Source: Saccharomonospora glauca K62
GTDB taxonomy: Bacteria; Actinomycetota; Actinomycetes; Mycobacteriales; Pseudonocardiaceae
Direction: 5' to 3'
DNA length: 64,000 nt
Assembly (NCBI RefSeq): GCF_000243395.2
Contig: NZ_CM001484.1
Coordinates: 4,474,747-4,538,746, forward strand
Every line of letters starts with the position of its first letter. The first letter of the stretch is position 1. Made by a program: the position numbers and the translations under genes. The notes under the pieces are model-generated. The model saw only the letters and a list, made by a program, of their open reading frames with translations, was not told where the DNA came from and ran no database searches. Positions 24,952-34,030 of the stretch are shown piece after piece.

Positions 24952-26328
24952 GTGGCGATCACCGACGACCGCGGTCCCGCGTTCACCGCCGAACAGGGCG
25001 GGTTCGAACGCCAGCCGCCGCAGGACACGGCGGCGGAGCAGTCGGTGCTGGGCGGCATGCTGCTGTCCAAGGACGCGATCGCCGACGTCATCGAGGTGCT
25101 ACGGCCGGGCGACTTCTACCGTCCCGCCCACCAGGCCGTCTACGACTGCATCCTCGATCTCTACGGACGCGGTGAACCGGCCGACCCCATCACGGTGTCG
25201 GCGGAGCTGGAGCGCAGGGGCGAACTGGCCAGGGTCGGAGGCGCACCGTACCTGCACACGCTGATCGCCACCGTCCCCACGGCCGCCAACGCCGGGTACT
25301 ACGCGAAGATCGTGGCCGAGAAAGCGATCCTGCGCAGGCTCGTGGAGGCCGGTACTCGCATCGTGCAGTACGGCTACGGCGCCGACGGTGACGGCGGGGA
25401 CGTCAACGAGGTCGTCGACAGGGCACAGGCGGCGATCTACGAGGTGACCGAGCGCCGTACCAGCGAGGACTACGTCGCGCTGGAAGAGCTGCTCCAGCCG
25501 ACGATGGACGAGATCGACGCCATCGCCTCCAGGGGCGGCACCGCCCAGGGCATCCCCACCGGGTTCGCCGACCTCGACGAGGTGACCAACGGGCTGCATC
25601 CGGGACAAATGATCATCATCGCCGCCCGACCCGGTGTCGGTAAGTCCACGCTCGGGTTGGACTTCGCCCGCTCCTGCTCCATCAAGCACGGCATGACCAG
25701 CGTGATCTTCTCGCTGGAGATGAGTCGTACCGAGATCGTCATGCGCATGCTGTCGGCGGAGGCGAAGATCCGGCTCGCGGACATGCGCGGTGGTCGAATG
25801 TCCGACGACGACTGGACGAGGCTGGCTCGGCGGATGAGCGAGATCAGCGAGGCGCCGCTGTTCATCGACGACTCCCCGAACTTGACGATGATGGAGATCC
25901 GCGCGAAGGCTCGGCGGCTCAAGCAGCGCAACGATCTCAAGCTGATCGTCGTCGACTACATGCAGCTCATGACCTCGGGCAAGCGCGTCGAGTCGCGGCA
26001 GCAGGAGGTCTCGGAGTTCTCGCGGCAGTTGAAGCTGCTGGCCAAGGAACTCGAGGTGCCCGTGGTGGCGATCAGCCAGCTCAACCGCGGTCCCGAACAA
26101 CGCACCGACAAGCGCCCGATGCTCGCCGACCTGCGGGAGTCCGGCTCGCTGGAACAGGACGCCGACATGGTGTTGCTCATTCACCGCCCCGACGCCTGGG
26201 AGCGCGACGACCCGCGTGCGGGCGAGGCGGACCTGATCCTGGCCAAGCATCGTGCGGGCCCGACGAGCACCATCAGCGTGGCGCACCAGCTCCACTACAG
26301 CCGCTTCACCGACCTCGCCACCGAGTAG
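24952..26328 (+). CDS. dnaB: Replicative DNA helicase
   Basis: A 458-residue hexameric 5'-3' helicase that unwinds DNA at the fork. The N-terminal domain (QDTAAEQSVLGGMLLSKDAI) binds primase. The RecA-like domain has Walker A ARPGVGKST (residues 225-233), SLEMSRTEIVMRML, Walker B LKLIVVDYMQLM, QLNRGPEQR with the arginine finger region, and LRESGSLEQDADMVLLIHR. There is no intein insertion, unlike M. tuberculosis dnaB. GTG 24952 has AGGAGG eleven bases upstream; GTG 24910 would add 14 residues but lies almost at the predicted transcript start. Transcribed after a DnaA-box cluster. Confidence 0.97.
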   Translation: MAITDDRGPAFTAEQGGFERQPPQDTAAEQSVLGGMLLSKDAIADVIEVLRPGDFYRPAHQAVYDCILDLYGRGEPADPITVSAELERRGELARVGGAPYLHTLIATVPTAANAGYYAKIVAEKAILRRLVEAGTRIVQYGYGADGDGGDVNEVVDRAQAAIYEVTERRTSEDYVALEELLQPTMDEIDAIASRGGTAQGIPTGFADLDEVTNGLHPGQMIIIAARPGVGKSTLGLDFARSCSIKHGMTSVIFSLEMSRTEIVMRMLSAEAKIRLADMRGGRMSDDDWTRLARRMSEISEAPLFIDDSPNLTMMEIRAKARRLKQRNDLKLIVVDYMQLMTSGKRVESRQQEVSEFSRQLKLLAKELEVPVVAISQLNRGPEQRTDKRPMLADLRESGSLEQDADMVLLIHRPDAWERDDPRAGEADLILAKHRAGPTSTISVAHQLHYSRFTDLATE

Positions 26329-26362
26329 GACCGGCGCCCGAAGCGCTCCCCCATCGCTTGGC

Positions 26363-26740
26363 TCACGAGAGCACGATTCCGGCATCGCACAAGGCCTGCT
26401 CCAGACGCAGGCGTTCGACGTCGCGTTCGACGCCCTCGGCGAATTCGTCGAGATGGTGGGAAACGCCGACAGACTCGCAGGTCTGCGCGAGGAGAGTGTC
26501 GTAGGCGGCGGTGGCGGCCCTCCTCCGGACGACGGGCGTTCCGGGACCGAAGTCGGCGAGTGTTCGGCGTATGCGACGTAGGTCCGCCGCGAGTTGTTCG
26601 ACGGGTGGACGGCCCGGCGTCGGCTTCCGTGCCCTCCGCCGCCGGAACTCCGCGATCCAGCGCGACACGGAGAGCACGGCGGAGAAGGCCAGCGTCGGAG
26701 CCGCCACGACACCGAGGTAGATCAGGACGTTCCCGACCAT
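26363..26740 (-). CDS. Small membrane protein of unknown function
   Basis: A 125-residue protein: one N-terminal membrane helix (VLIYLGVVAAPTLAFSAVLSV), a basic stretch (RRRRARKPTPGR) and two soluble helices with Arg/Leu heptad character (EQLAADLRRIRRTLADF). The topology would be N-out with a cytoplasmic coiled domain. ATG 26740 follows TACCAT by five bases, a leaderless pattern; the open frame extends upstream without support. It is convergent with dnaB (gap of 34 bases) and divergent from the dioxygenase gene. Confidence 0.6.
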   Translation of the reverse strand: MVGNVLIYLGVVAAPTLAFSAVLSVSRWIAEFRRRRARKPTPGRPPVEQLAADLRRIRRTLADFGPGTPVVRRRAATAAYDTLLAQTCESVGVSHHLDEFAEGVERDVERLRLEQALCDAGIVLS

Positions 26741-26789
26741 GCCCCATGGTAGGCGCGAGGTGAAGCTGGCAAACAGGACAGCGCGCGGG

Positions 26790-26813
26790 TATCTTCGTTG
26801 TTGAAGTTTCAAC
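26790..26813 (+). promoter_or_regulatory. Promoter and palindromic operator of the dioxygenase gene
   Basis: GTTGAA-GT-TTCAAC (26800-26813) is a perfect 6-bp-arm dyad just after a -10 hexamer TATCTT (26790-26795), so it should cover the transcript start. Dyads of this type are recognised by MarR/HxlR-type sensors of phenols or quinones; no regulator gene is adjacent. Confidence 0.55.
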
Positions 26814-26825
26814 TTTGGAGCTGTG

Positions 26826-27599
26826 ATGGCCGACCGCATGCCCGTCCTGTACCTCAGCCACGGCGCGCCGCCGCTCGCCGACGACGTCGTCTGGACGAGG
26901 GAGCTGGCCGACTGGGCCGCGAACCTGCCTCGCCCGAAGGCGATCCTCGTGGTCTCCGCGCACTGGGAGGAAGCTCCCCTGACCATCGGCGCCACAACCA
27001 CGGTGCCGCTCGTGTACGACTTCTGGGGCTTCCCCGAGCGGTACTACCGGGTGACCTACCCCGCTCCGGGAGCGCCCGAACTCGCCTCCACCGTCGAACG
27101 CCTGCTGCGTGGCACCGCCACTCCCGTCCGTCACGCCCCCGCTCGCGGCCTCGACCACGGGGCCTACGTGCCGCTCGTGGAGATGTTCCCGGCCGCCGAC
27201 ATTCCCGTGCTCCAGGTGTCGATGCCCTCCCTCGACCCGACCGAGCTGTTCCACTTGGGGCGCAAGCTCTCCCCCTTACGCGACGAGGGCGTCCTGGTGA
27301 TCGGCAGTGGTTTCTTCACCCACAACCTGAGCGCGATGCGCACCGGTGTCGACGGGCCCCCGCCCTCGTGGTCGGCCGAGTTCGACCAGTGGGGAGCGGA
27401 GGTCCTCGCCGCGGGAGACATCGACGCCGTGCTCGACTTCGAGAACAAGGCCCCCGCCCCCTCGCTCGCGCACCCGCGTACCGAACACTTCGCTCCGCTG
27501 TTCGTCGCGCTCGGCGCACAGCTCGCCGGCCCGCCTCCGCGCACGATGATCGACGGCTACTGGTTCGGTCTGGCGAAACGCTCTTTGCAGCTCGACTGA
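26826..27599 (+). CDS. DODA-type class III extradiol ring-cleavage dioxygenase
   Basis: A 257-residue LigB/DODA family protein (YgiD-like). It has SHGAPPLAD with the first metal His, VVSAHWEE, YDFWGFPERYY, GLDHGAYVPL with metal-binding residues, and GSGFFTHNL. Such enzymes open catechol rings (4,5-DOPA and similar) with a non-haem metal. Start ATG 26826 is preferred over GTG 26823 (GGAG five bases before). The upstream dyad suggests induction by an aromatic or quinone signal; physiological substrate unknown. Confidence 0.88.
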   Translation: MADRMPVLYLSHGAPPLADDVVWTRELADWAANLPRPKAILVVSAHWEEAPLTIGATTTVPLVYDFWGFPERYYRVTYPAPGAPELASTVERLLRGTATPVRHAPARGLDHGAYVPLVEMFPAADIPVLQVSMPSLDPTELFHLGRKLSPLRDEGVLVIGSGFFTHNLSAMRTGVDGPPPSWSAEFDQWGAEVLAAGDIDAVLDFENKAPAPSLAHPRTEHFAPLFVALGAQLAGPPPRTMIDGYWFGLAKRSLQLD

Positions 27600-27661
27600 C
27601 GTCCCCGTCACACCGAGCGAGTCACGAGCCCGGCACATCACGAAACCGATACGGTTACGGC

Positions 27662-28885
27662 GTGAGCGAGTCGGTACACGGAACTGGGGGCCGTAACGGC
27701 CGCGGCAAGGTGAAGGCACCCGAACCGTCCGGGAATTCGGACGTCAGCGGGTGGGTTCCCAAGGGGCTACGGGTGGGCGCCGCCCTCTCATGGCGGTTCC
27801 TCGTCATCGTGGCGGCCCTCTACGTCGTCGTGTGGATCATCGGCTACCTCTCGTTCGTGGTGGTGCCGATGGCCATCGCACTGTTGCTCGCCGCGCTGCT
27901 GGCACCAGCCGTACGGCGGCTCACGGAACTACGCATGCCGAGGCCCCTCGCGGCGGCCGTGGTCCTCATCGGGGGGCTCGGCGTCCTCGGCGGCCTGCTC
28001 ACGTTCGTGATCCTCGAATTCACCGGCAGCCTTCCCGAACTCCAGCAGCAGCTCAACCGAAGCCTCGACCAGGTGAAGGACTGGCTCATCAACGGGCCAC
28101 TGCACCTGCGTGAGACGCAGATCGTGGACTTCGTCAACAACGCGGTGGAATTCATCCAGAAGAACCAAGCCTCCATCGCGGACAGCGCGCTCACCACGGC
28201 GGGCACCGTCGGCGAGATCCTCACCGGCTTCCTGCTGACGCTGATCGTGCTGATCTTCTTCCTCGTCAACGGCGAGGAGATCTGGAACTTCCTGATGCGC
28301 GGAGTTCCGGCCCCCGTGCGCTCCCGCTTCGACACGGCCGGTCGGCGGGGCTTCACCTCGCTCGTGAGCTACGTGCGAGCCACGGCGGCCGTGGCCGTGG
28401 TGGACGGTGTGGGGATCGGCATCGGCCTGTGGATCGTCGGCGTACCGCTGGTGTTTCCGCTGGCCACGCTGGTGTTCCTCGGCGCGTTCATCCCCATCGT
28501 GGGCGCAGTCGTCACCGGTGCCGTCGCCGTGCTGGTGGCCCTGGTGACCAACGGGTTCGTCACCGCGTTGGTCGTGCTCGCCATCGTGGTGGGCGTGATG
28601 CAACTCGAAAGCCACGTGCTGCAGCCACTGCTGCTGGGCAGGGCCGTGCGCCTGCACCCGCTGGCCGTCATCCTCGCCATCACGGTGGGCATGACGACGG
28701 CGGGCATTCCGGGCGCGCTGTTGTCCGTGCCGGCACTGGCGGTCCTGAACTCCGGCATCAGGTCGCTGCTGAACGATCGCGCGCTTCAGCCGAAGACCGA
28801 GGAGGCGACCGATGACACCGAAGGGGGCGCCGAGGACGATCCGGAAGCCCCGAGATCCGAACCTCGGGAGCCCGACCGGGTATGA
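27662..28885 (+). CDS. AI-2E-family (PerM-like) transporter
   Basis: A 407-residue integral membrane protein with about eight hydrophobic segments. The family pattern is visible in SFVVVPMAIALLLAALLAPAVRRL and in GAFIPIVGAVVTGAVAV and ESHVLQPLLLGRAVRLHPLAVIL. The name comes from E. coli TqsA; other members are Na+/H+ antiporters, so the substrate is open. The acidic C-terminal tail is disordered. GTG 27662 follows TACGGT by six bases (leaderless). The stop overlaps the start of the next gene (ATGA), linking it to a two-component system. Confidence 0.87.
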   Translation: MSESVHGTGGRNGRGKVKAPEPSGNSDVSGWVPKGLRVGAALSWRFLVIVAALYVVVWIIGYLSFVVVPMAIALLLAALLAPAVRRLTELRMPRPLAAAVVLIGGLGVLGGLLTFVILEFTGSLPELQQQLNRSLDQVKDWLINGPLHLRETQIVDFVNNAVEFIQKNQASIADSALTTAGTVGEILTGFLLTLIVLIFFLVNGEEIWNFLMRGVPAPVRSRFDTAGRRGFTSLVSYVRATAAVAVVDGVGIGIGLWIVGVPLVFPLATLVFLGAFIPIVGAVVTGAVAVLVALVTNGFVTALVVLAIVVGVMQLESHVLQPLLLGRAVRLHPLAVILAITVGMTTAGIPGALLSVPALAVLNSGIRSLLNDRALQPKTEEATDDTEGGAEDDPEAPRSEPREPDRV

Positions 28886-30030
28886 GTGCCTCACCGTCTC
28901 TGCGTGACCCGGCGACACCGCTGTGGTACGGCGCCGTCGTCCTGCGATGGGTGACGCTCTGTTTCGCCCTCGGGGCCGTCCTGGTGCACCTCGACGGCTA
29001 CGTCCGTCCCCTGCTGGCGTGGGCGGCGTTCGGCTGCATGGTCGTCTGGACCTGCGTGACGAGCATCGGCTACACGCGCGCCTGGGGACGAGCCCCGTGG
29101 TTCGTGATCGTCGACGTGCTCGTCACGTGCGGCATCATGCTCACCTCGCCGTTCGTGCTCTCCGACGTCCAGTACGCCGAACTGGCCCCACTGGTGACCA
29201 CGGTGTGGGCCGCGGTGCCTCCGCTCACGGCGGGAGTGAGATTTGGCGCTGTCGGCGGTGTCGTGGCGGGGCTGGTCATGACAGTGTGCACAGCCGTGGC
29301 GAGGATGGAGATCAACCTGGACGTGGCACGCGACGGGGTCCTGCTGACCGCGAGCGGCCTGCTGTTGGGCGTCACGGCCACGACGGCCCGGCGTTCCCAG
29401 GAGGCGTTGGCACGTGCCATGCGCACGGAGGCCGCCACGGCCGAACGCGAACGTCTCGCCAGGTCCATCCACGACAGCGTGTTGCAGGTGCTGGCGCGAG
29501 TGCGCAGACGGGGGTCCGAGCTCGGGGGCGAGGCCGCCGAACTCGCCCGGCTCGCCGGCGAGCAGGAGATCGCGCTGCGGGCACTGGTCACCACGGAGCC
29601 TCCGGGCACCTCGGAAAACGACACCGCCGACCTGCGTTCGGCACTCCAGTTGCTGTCCACGTCCCGCGTGCAGATCGCGGCACCCGCGGGGGAGGTGACG
29701 ATGCCGTCGCAGGTCGTCGACGAACTCGTCGCGGCCGCCAAGGAAGCACTATCCAATGTAGACAAACATGCGGGACCTTCCGCGAAGGCGTGGATCCTGC
29801 TCGAAGACCTGGGGGAGGAGATCGTGCTGACGATCAGGGACGACGGCCCCGGAATACCGTCCGGGAGGCTCGAACAGGCCCTCGCGGAAGGACACCTCGG
29901 CGTCGCCAAGTCGATCAGGGGGCGGGTCGCCGAGCTCGGTGGGACGTGCACGCTCGAAACCGCTCCCGGCGAAGGCACCGAATGGGAACTTCGCGTCCCG
30001 AGGCCGAGACCAGGAAGGAGAGCCCGATGA
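28882..30030 (+). CDS. Sensor histidine kinase, NarL-partner type
   Basis: A 382-residue kinase. Five or six membrane helices (residues about 15-170, MacS-like sensing part) are followed by a HisKA_3 domain with the phospho-His in ARSIHDSVLQVLARV and an HATPase domain with the N box KEALSNVDKHA and G1 box DDGPGIP. It phosphorylates the response regulator encoded next, to which it is coupled by an ATGA overlap. The signal is presumably membrane-associated, since there is no large extracytoplasmic domain. Confidence 0.92.
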   Translation: MSASPSLRDPATPLWYGAVVLRWVTLCFALGAVLVHLDGYVRPLLAWAAFGCMVVWTCVTSIGYTRAWGRAPWFVIVDVLVTCGIMLTSPFVLSDVQYAELAPLVTTVWAAVPPLTAGVRFGAVGGVVAGLVMTVCTAVARMEINLDVARDGVLLTASGLLLGVTATTARRSQEALARAMRTEAATAERERLARSIHDSVLQVLARVRRRGSELGGEAAELARLAGEQEIALRALVTTEPPGTSENDTADLRSALQLLSTSRVQIAAPAGEVTMPSQVVDELVAAAKEALSNVDKHAGPSAKAWILLEDLGEEIVLTIRDDGPGIPSGRLEQALAEGHLGVAKSIRGRVAELGGTCTLETAPGEGTEWELRVPRPRPGRRAR

Positions 30031-30671
30031 CGGTGTCCGTGATGATCGTCGACGATCACCCGATCTGGCGCGACGGTGTCGCCAGGGATCTCGCCGAGCA
30101 CGGCTTCGACGTCAAGGCCACCGCACCCGACGCCGACGCGGCCATACGCATCGCCCGCGCCGTGCGCCCCGACGTCGTGCTCATGGACATCAACCTCGGC
30201 GGCACCTCGGGCGTCGACGCGACCAGGGCCATCACCGGCGAACTCCCGGACACCCGCGTGCTGGTGCTCTCCGCCAGCGGTGAGCACGACGACGTCCTGC
30301 AGGCCGTGAAGGCCGGGGCCTCGGGATACCTCGTGAAATCGGCCTCGGTGGCCGAACTGGTGGACGCCGTGCGCCGGACGTCCGAGGGCGATCCCGTGTT
30401 CACCGCGGGCCTGGCGGGCATGGTGCTCGGGGAGTACCGCCGTATGGCCACCGCCTCGACACCGGGTGATCCGCCACCCCGGCTCACCGAGCGCGAGACC
30501 GAAGTGCTGCGGCTCGTCGCCAAGGGGCTCACGGCCAAACAGATCGCCGATCGGCTCGTGATCTCCCATCGGACCGTCGAGAACCACGTGCAGTCGACGC
30601 TGCGGAAACTCCAGCTCCACAACCGCGTCGAACTGGCCCGCTACGCCATCGAGCACGGGCTCGACGGCTGA
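30027..30671 (+). CDS. NarL/LuxR-family response regulator
   Basis: A 214-residue regulator: acidic pair VDDHP near residue 9, phospho-acceptor Asp in VVLMDINLGG, the Thr/Ser switch VLVLSAS, Lys in GYLVKSAS, and a LuxR helix-turn-helix (LTERETEVLRLVAKGLTAKQIADRL, SHRTVENHVQSTLRKL). It forms the output of the kinase just upstream. The DUF1707 gene 67 bases downstream has its own promoter and may be a target, judging by analogy with LiaFSR-type arrangements. Confidence 0.94.
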   Translation: MTVSVMIVDDHPIWRDGVARDLAEHGFDVKATAPDADAAIRIARAVRPDVVLMDINLGGTSGVDATRAITGELPDTRVLVLSASGEHDDVLQAVKAGASGYLVKSASVAELVDAVRRTSEGDPVFTAGLAGMVLGEYRRMATASTPGDPPPRLTERETEVLRLVAKGLTAKQIADRLVISHRTVENHVQSTLRKLQLHNRVELARYAIEHGLDG

Positions 30672-30738
30672 CAACTCGGGGCTCATTTCAGGGTTCTTCC
30701 GGATCTCGGAAACGCCCACGCTCCCTAGCATCGGTGGC

Positions 30739-31413
30739 GTGAACGAGGAGCGGGCAGACAACGACCAGTCGAACACCGACGAAGGATTGACCATGGAGCA
30801 GCGCAGGCTCCGTGGGTTGCGGGTGTCGGACTCGGAACGCGAGCACGTGGTCGAGCTGCTGAAGACGGCGACCGGCCGCGGCATGATCAACCTGGACGAG
30901 TTCAGCGAGCGAGCCGACATCGCCTACACCGCGCGCACGCGGGGCGAGTTGAACGACGTACTCATCGACCTCCCCGGCCTGGTGCACCCCGATGCCGTCC
31001 CGGTGGTCGGCACCGTCGTCGGGGCCGGGACCGCCTTCGCGCCCACGCCGTATGCGACCGGCGAGCCGCTCGTGCTGCGGGCACACGGCTCGGTCCTGGT
31101 ACGCAAGGGAACGTGGGTGGTCCCCGGACACCTGGTGGTGCGCAACCGGTACTCCGAGACTCGCCTCGACTTCACCGAGGCGCAGGTGAGCACCAACGTG
31201 GTGCGGATCGAGATCGACGTCAAGTGGGGCGGGCTGACCATCGTCATCCCCCACCACGCGAGCGTCGACCTCAACGAACTACAGGACCTCAAGTGGTCCA
31301 CGGTCAACGACCGGACCCGAGGTGACCTCGGCACTCCGCGCTACGTCCTCACCGGTCGGGTACACGGCAGCACGTTGACCGTTCGGTACCCCCGCAAGGG
31401 ACTGTTCTCCTGA
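30739..31413 (+). CDS. DUF1707 protein with LiaF-like C-terminal part
   Basis: A 224-residue soluble protein. DUF1707 covers about residues 24-80 (LRVSDSEREHVVELLKTATGRGMINLDEFSERAD, RTRGELNDVLIDLPG). The C-terminal half (VLVRKGTWVVPGHLVVRN, GLTIVIPHHASVDL) looks like the beta-strand domain of LiaF/cell-wall-active-antibiotic response proteins. GTG 30739 follows TAGCAT by seven bases. Position after a kinase-regulator pair supports an envelope-stress role, which is inference. Confidence 0.78.
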   Translation: MNEERADNDQSNTDEGLTMEQRRLRGLRVSDSEREHVVELLKTATGRGMINLDEFSERADIAYTARTRGELNDVLIDLPGLVHPDAVPVVGTVVGAGTAFAPTPYATGEPLVLRAHGSVLVRKGTWVVPGHLVVRNRYSETRLDFTEAQVSTNVVRIEIDVKWGGLTIVIPHHASVDLNELQDLKWSTVNDRTRGDLGTPRYVLTGRVHGSTLTVRYPRKGLFS

Positions 31414-31440
31414 CTCCCGACCCCGAAGGACCGGGGAGAA

Positions 31441-33078
31441 TCATTGGCCCTCGGCCACCGCGACGCGTGCCGCCGCGGCCGTGGACGCGGCCACCGCGGC
31501 ACGAGCGGCGCGCTCACAGTCGGCGAACGTCGCCGACGCGAGACTCGCGCCCACCGCGCGCACCGAACCCGCGTTCATGGACAGGCTCGTGATACCGAGT
31601 CCCACCAGCACCCGAGCCAACAGGGGGTCGGCGGCGGCCTCGCCGCACACACCCGCGGGCTTGCCCTTCTCCTTCGCGGCCTCGCCCACGAGGGCGATGA
31701 GTCGCAGCAGCGCGGGCTGCCACGGGTCGTTCAACGCCGCCACCGCGCCGAGCTGCCGGTCGGCGGCGAAGGTGTACTGCGCGAGGTCGTTTGTGCCGAG
31801 CGACACGAAGTCCACGGCGTCGAACACTTCCCGCGCGGTCAGCGCGGCCGAGGGAACCTCGATCATCACCCCCGCCCGCGGCAGGCCCGCGGCCCGGACC
31901 CGCTCGGCGAACCACGCGGCCTCCTCCGCGGTGGCCACCATCGGTGCCATCACGGAGACCTCCGCCCGCGCCTGCTGGGCCGCACCGGCGATGGCTTCGA
32001 GCTGTCGGTCGAGCACCCCGGTGCGCTCGGCCGACACGCGGATGCCACGCACCCCGAGAGCCGGGTTGGGTTCGTCCTCCTGCGACAGGAAGACCAACGG
32101 TTTGTCGGCGCCCGCGTCGAGGGTACGCACGACGACCGGTTTGCCCGCGAACGGTTCGAGCACGGCGGCGTAGGCGCTCCGCTGGCTGTCGACGGAGGGC
32201 TCGGAATCGACGTCCAAGTAGCAGAACTCGGTGCGGAACAGACCGACGCCCTCGGCTCCCGCCTCGGCGGCGGCCACCGCGTCGGGTGGCGCGCCGACGT
32301 TGGCGAGCACCTTGATCCGGTGGCCGTCCGAGGTGGCGCCCGTCCCGTTCCAGTCGACTCCGGCGGCCTCCGTCGCCGTGACGACGGGAGCGTTCGGATC
32401 GACGGCCTTCACCTCGCCGGTCACGCCGTCGACGGACACGGCCTCCGCGTCGAAGGCGAGGGCGCCCTTGGCCGCCACCACGGCGGGAATCCGCAGCGAA
32501 CGCGCGAGGATGGCGGTGTGACTGGTGGGGCCGCCTTCCTCCGTGACCAGCGCGAGTACCCTCTCGGGGTCCAAGGAGGCGGTGTCCGCCGGAGCAAGAT
32601 CGCGGGCGAAGAGCACGCTCGGACGTTCCAGGGTCGGCACCCCGGGTGGCTCGATGCCGAGCAGTTCGGCGATGATGCGATCCCGTACGTCGTGGATGTC
32701 GCGTACGCGCTCGGCCATGTAGCCGCCCGCGGACGCCAGCGCCGTCGCGAAGTTGTTCGCCGCCTCGTACACCGCCCGCGCCGCGGGGATGCGCTGTGCC
32801 GTCACGAGCTGCTCCGCCTGGCTGACCAGTGCCGGGTCGGCGGCCATCGCCGCCGTGGTGGTGAGGATCGTGGCGGCGTCCCCACTGGCCGCAGCGGCCG
32901 TCGCCTCAAGACGCGAGGCCACGGCCTGTGCCGCCGGGGCGATACGCGCGGCCTCCGCGTGTGGGTCCTCGGGAGCCGGTGTGGTGGCCGGTTCCTCGAT
33001 CGACTCGGTGACCTTGACGACGGGGCCACTGGCGCGGCCGGGGCTCACTCCGACCCCGGAGAGCTGCGGTTCACGCAT
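31441..33078 (-). CDS. ptsI: PTS enzyme I (phosphoenolpyruvate-protein phosphotransferase)
   Basis: A 545-residue enzyme I that passes phosphate from PEP to HPr. The active-site His lies in EEGGPTSHTAILARSL. PEP-binding segments follow: LFRTEFCYLD, VVVRTLDAGADKP, NPALGVRGIR, VMAPMVAT, GVMIEVPSAALTA, FVSLGTNDLAQYT and GVCGEAAADP. ATG 33078 overlaps the ribokinase stop by eight bases, so the two are translationally coupled. HPr and EII genes are not in the window. Confidence 0.94.
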   Translation of the reverse strand: MREPQLSGVGVSPGRASGPVVKVTESIEEPATTPAPEDPHAEAARIAPAAQAVASRLEATAAAASGDAATILTTTAAMAADPALVSQAEQLVTAQRIPAARAVYEAANNFATALASAGGYMAERVRDIHDVRDRIIAELLGIEPPGVPTLERPSVLFARDLAPADTASLDPERVLALVTEEGGPTSHTAILARSLRIPAVVAAKGALAFDAEAVSVDGVTGEVKAVDPNAPVVTATEAAGVDWNGTGATSDGHRIKVLANVGAPPDAVAAAEAGAEGVGLFRTEFCYLDVDSEPSVDSQRSAYAAVLEPFAGKPVVVRTLDAGADKPLVFLSQEDEPNPALGVRGIRVSAERTGVLDRQLEAIAGAAQQARAEVSVMAPMVATAEEAAWFAERVRAAGLPRAGVMIEVPSAALTAREVFDAVDFVSLGTNDLAQYTFAADRQLGAVAALNDPWQPALLRLIALVGEAAKEKGKPAGVCGEAAADPLLARVLVGLGITSLSMNAGSVRAVGASLASATFADCERAARAAVAASTAAAARVAVAEGQ

Positions 33079-33973
33079 GCTGGCTCACCTTAAGTTCGGC
33101 GACGGTGGGATAGGACGGCTGGGCGCCTCGGCGGGTAACCGAGAACGCCGCGACTCGCACGGCCCGCTCGACCGCGTCGGGAAGCGCGGCTCCATCACAG
33201 AGCGCGGTGGCCAACGCCCCGGCGAAAGCGTCCCCGGCCCCGGTGGTGTCGACGACGTCGACGCTGGGGGAGGGTACCTCGGTCAGCCCGTCGGCCTCGA
33301 CGACCACGGCGCCCCGCGCCCCCGCGGTCACCACGGCGGTACTCGGCCCGAGATCGAGGAGACCGGACAGCTCGGGGGCCCGAACGGGCGTGTCCTCGGC
33401 CTTCCCGAGCAGCAAGGCCGCCTCGTGCTGGTTGACGAGCAGCAGATCCACCGCGGCGAGCGTCTCCTCGGGGACGGACGCCACGGGGGAGAGGTTGAGG
33501 ATCGTCCGCGTTCCCGCGGCGGCCGCCGTGGTGACGGCGTGCTCCACCGTGGCGAGCGGAATCTCCAGCGACGCCACCATGACCCTGGCTCCGGGCAGGG
33601 CGGCGGTCACGTCCTCGGGACGCAGCGTGCGGTTGGCTCCGGGTGAGACGAGGATCGAGTTCTCGCCGTCGGGCGTCACCGTGATGAACGCGAGTCCGGT
33701 GGGCTTGGAGACCACGCGCACGAACTCGGTCCGCACCCCGGACTCCTTGAGGGAATCGAGCAGGAGACCGCCGTGCGCGTCGTCGCCCACCGCGCCGAGA
33801 AGCGCGACGTCGGCACCGAGCCTGGCCGCCGCGACGGCCGTGTTGGCACCCTTGCCGCCGGGCAGGGTCTCCGTGTCACCTCCCAGAACGGTCTCCCCAC
33901 CCGCCGGACGACGCTCGGCGGTGACCACGAGATCGGCGTTGGCGGACCCGACGACGAGCACCTGTGCAGTCAC
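33071..33973 (-). CDS. rbsK: Ribokinase-family sugar kinase
   Basis: A 300-residue PfkB-family kinase. It has VVGSANADLVV at the N-terminus, the GGKGANTAVAAARLG signature, and the C-terminal DTTGAGDAFAGALA with the catalytic Asp. Ribokinase is the best fit; a related pentose or nucleoside kinase is possible. GTG 33973 (MTAQVLVVGSAN) is taken, because an earlier start lacks similarity to the family. It precedes and overlaps ptsI, an uncommon pairing since ribose is usually taken up by ABC transport. Confidence 0.87.
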   Translation of the reverse strand: MTAQVLVVGSANADLVVTAERRPAGGETVLGGDTETLPGGKGANTAVAAARLGADVALLGAVGDDAHGGLLLDSLKESGVRTEFVRVVSKPTGLAFITVTPDGENSILVSPGANRTLRPEDVTAALPGARVMVASLEIPLATVEHAVTTAAAAGTRTILNLSPVASVPEETLAAVDLLLVNQHEAALLLGKAEDTPVRAPELSGLLDLGPSTAVVTAGARGAVVVEADGLTEVPSPSVDVVDTTGAGDAFAGALATALCDGAALPDAVERAVRVAAFSVTRRGAQPSYPTVAELKVSQHA

Positions 33974-34030
33974 ATCAGCAAGAGTGCCACGGAAGGTGGC
34001 CACCTCGCCGACATTCCCCCCATCGATCAC

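Noticed and set aside
24952..26328. Intein in dnaB
   Set aside because: The Walker A and later motifs are continuous, and the length (458 residues) is that of an intein-free helicase.
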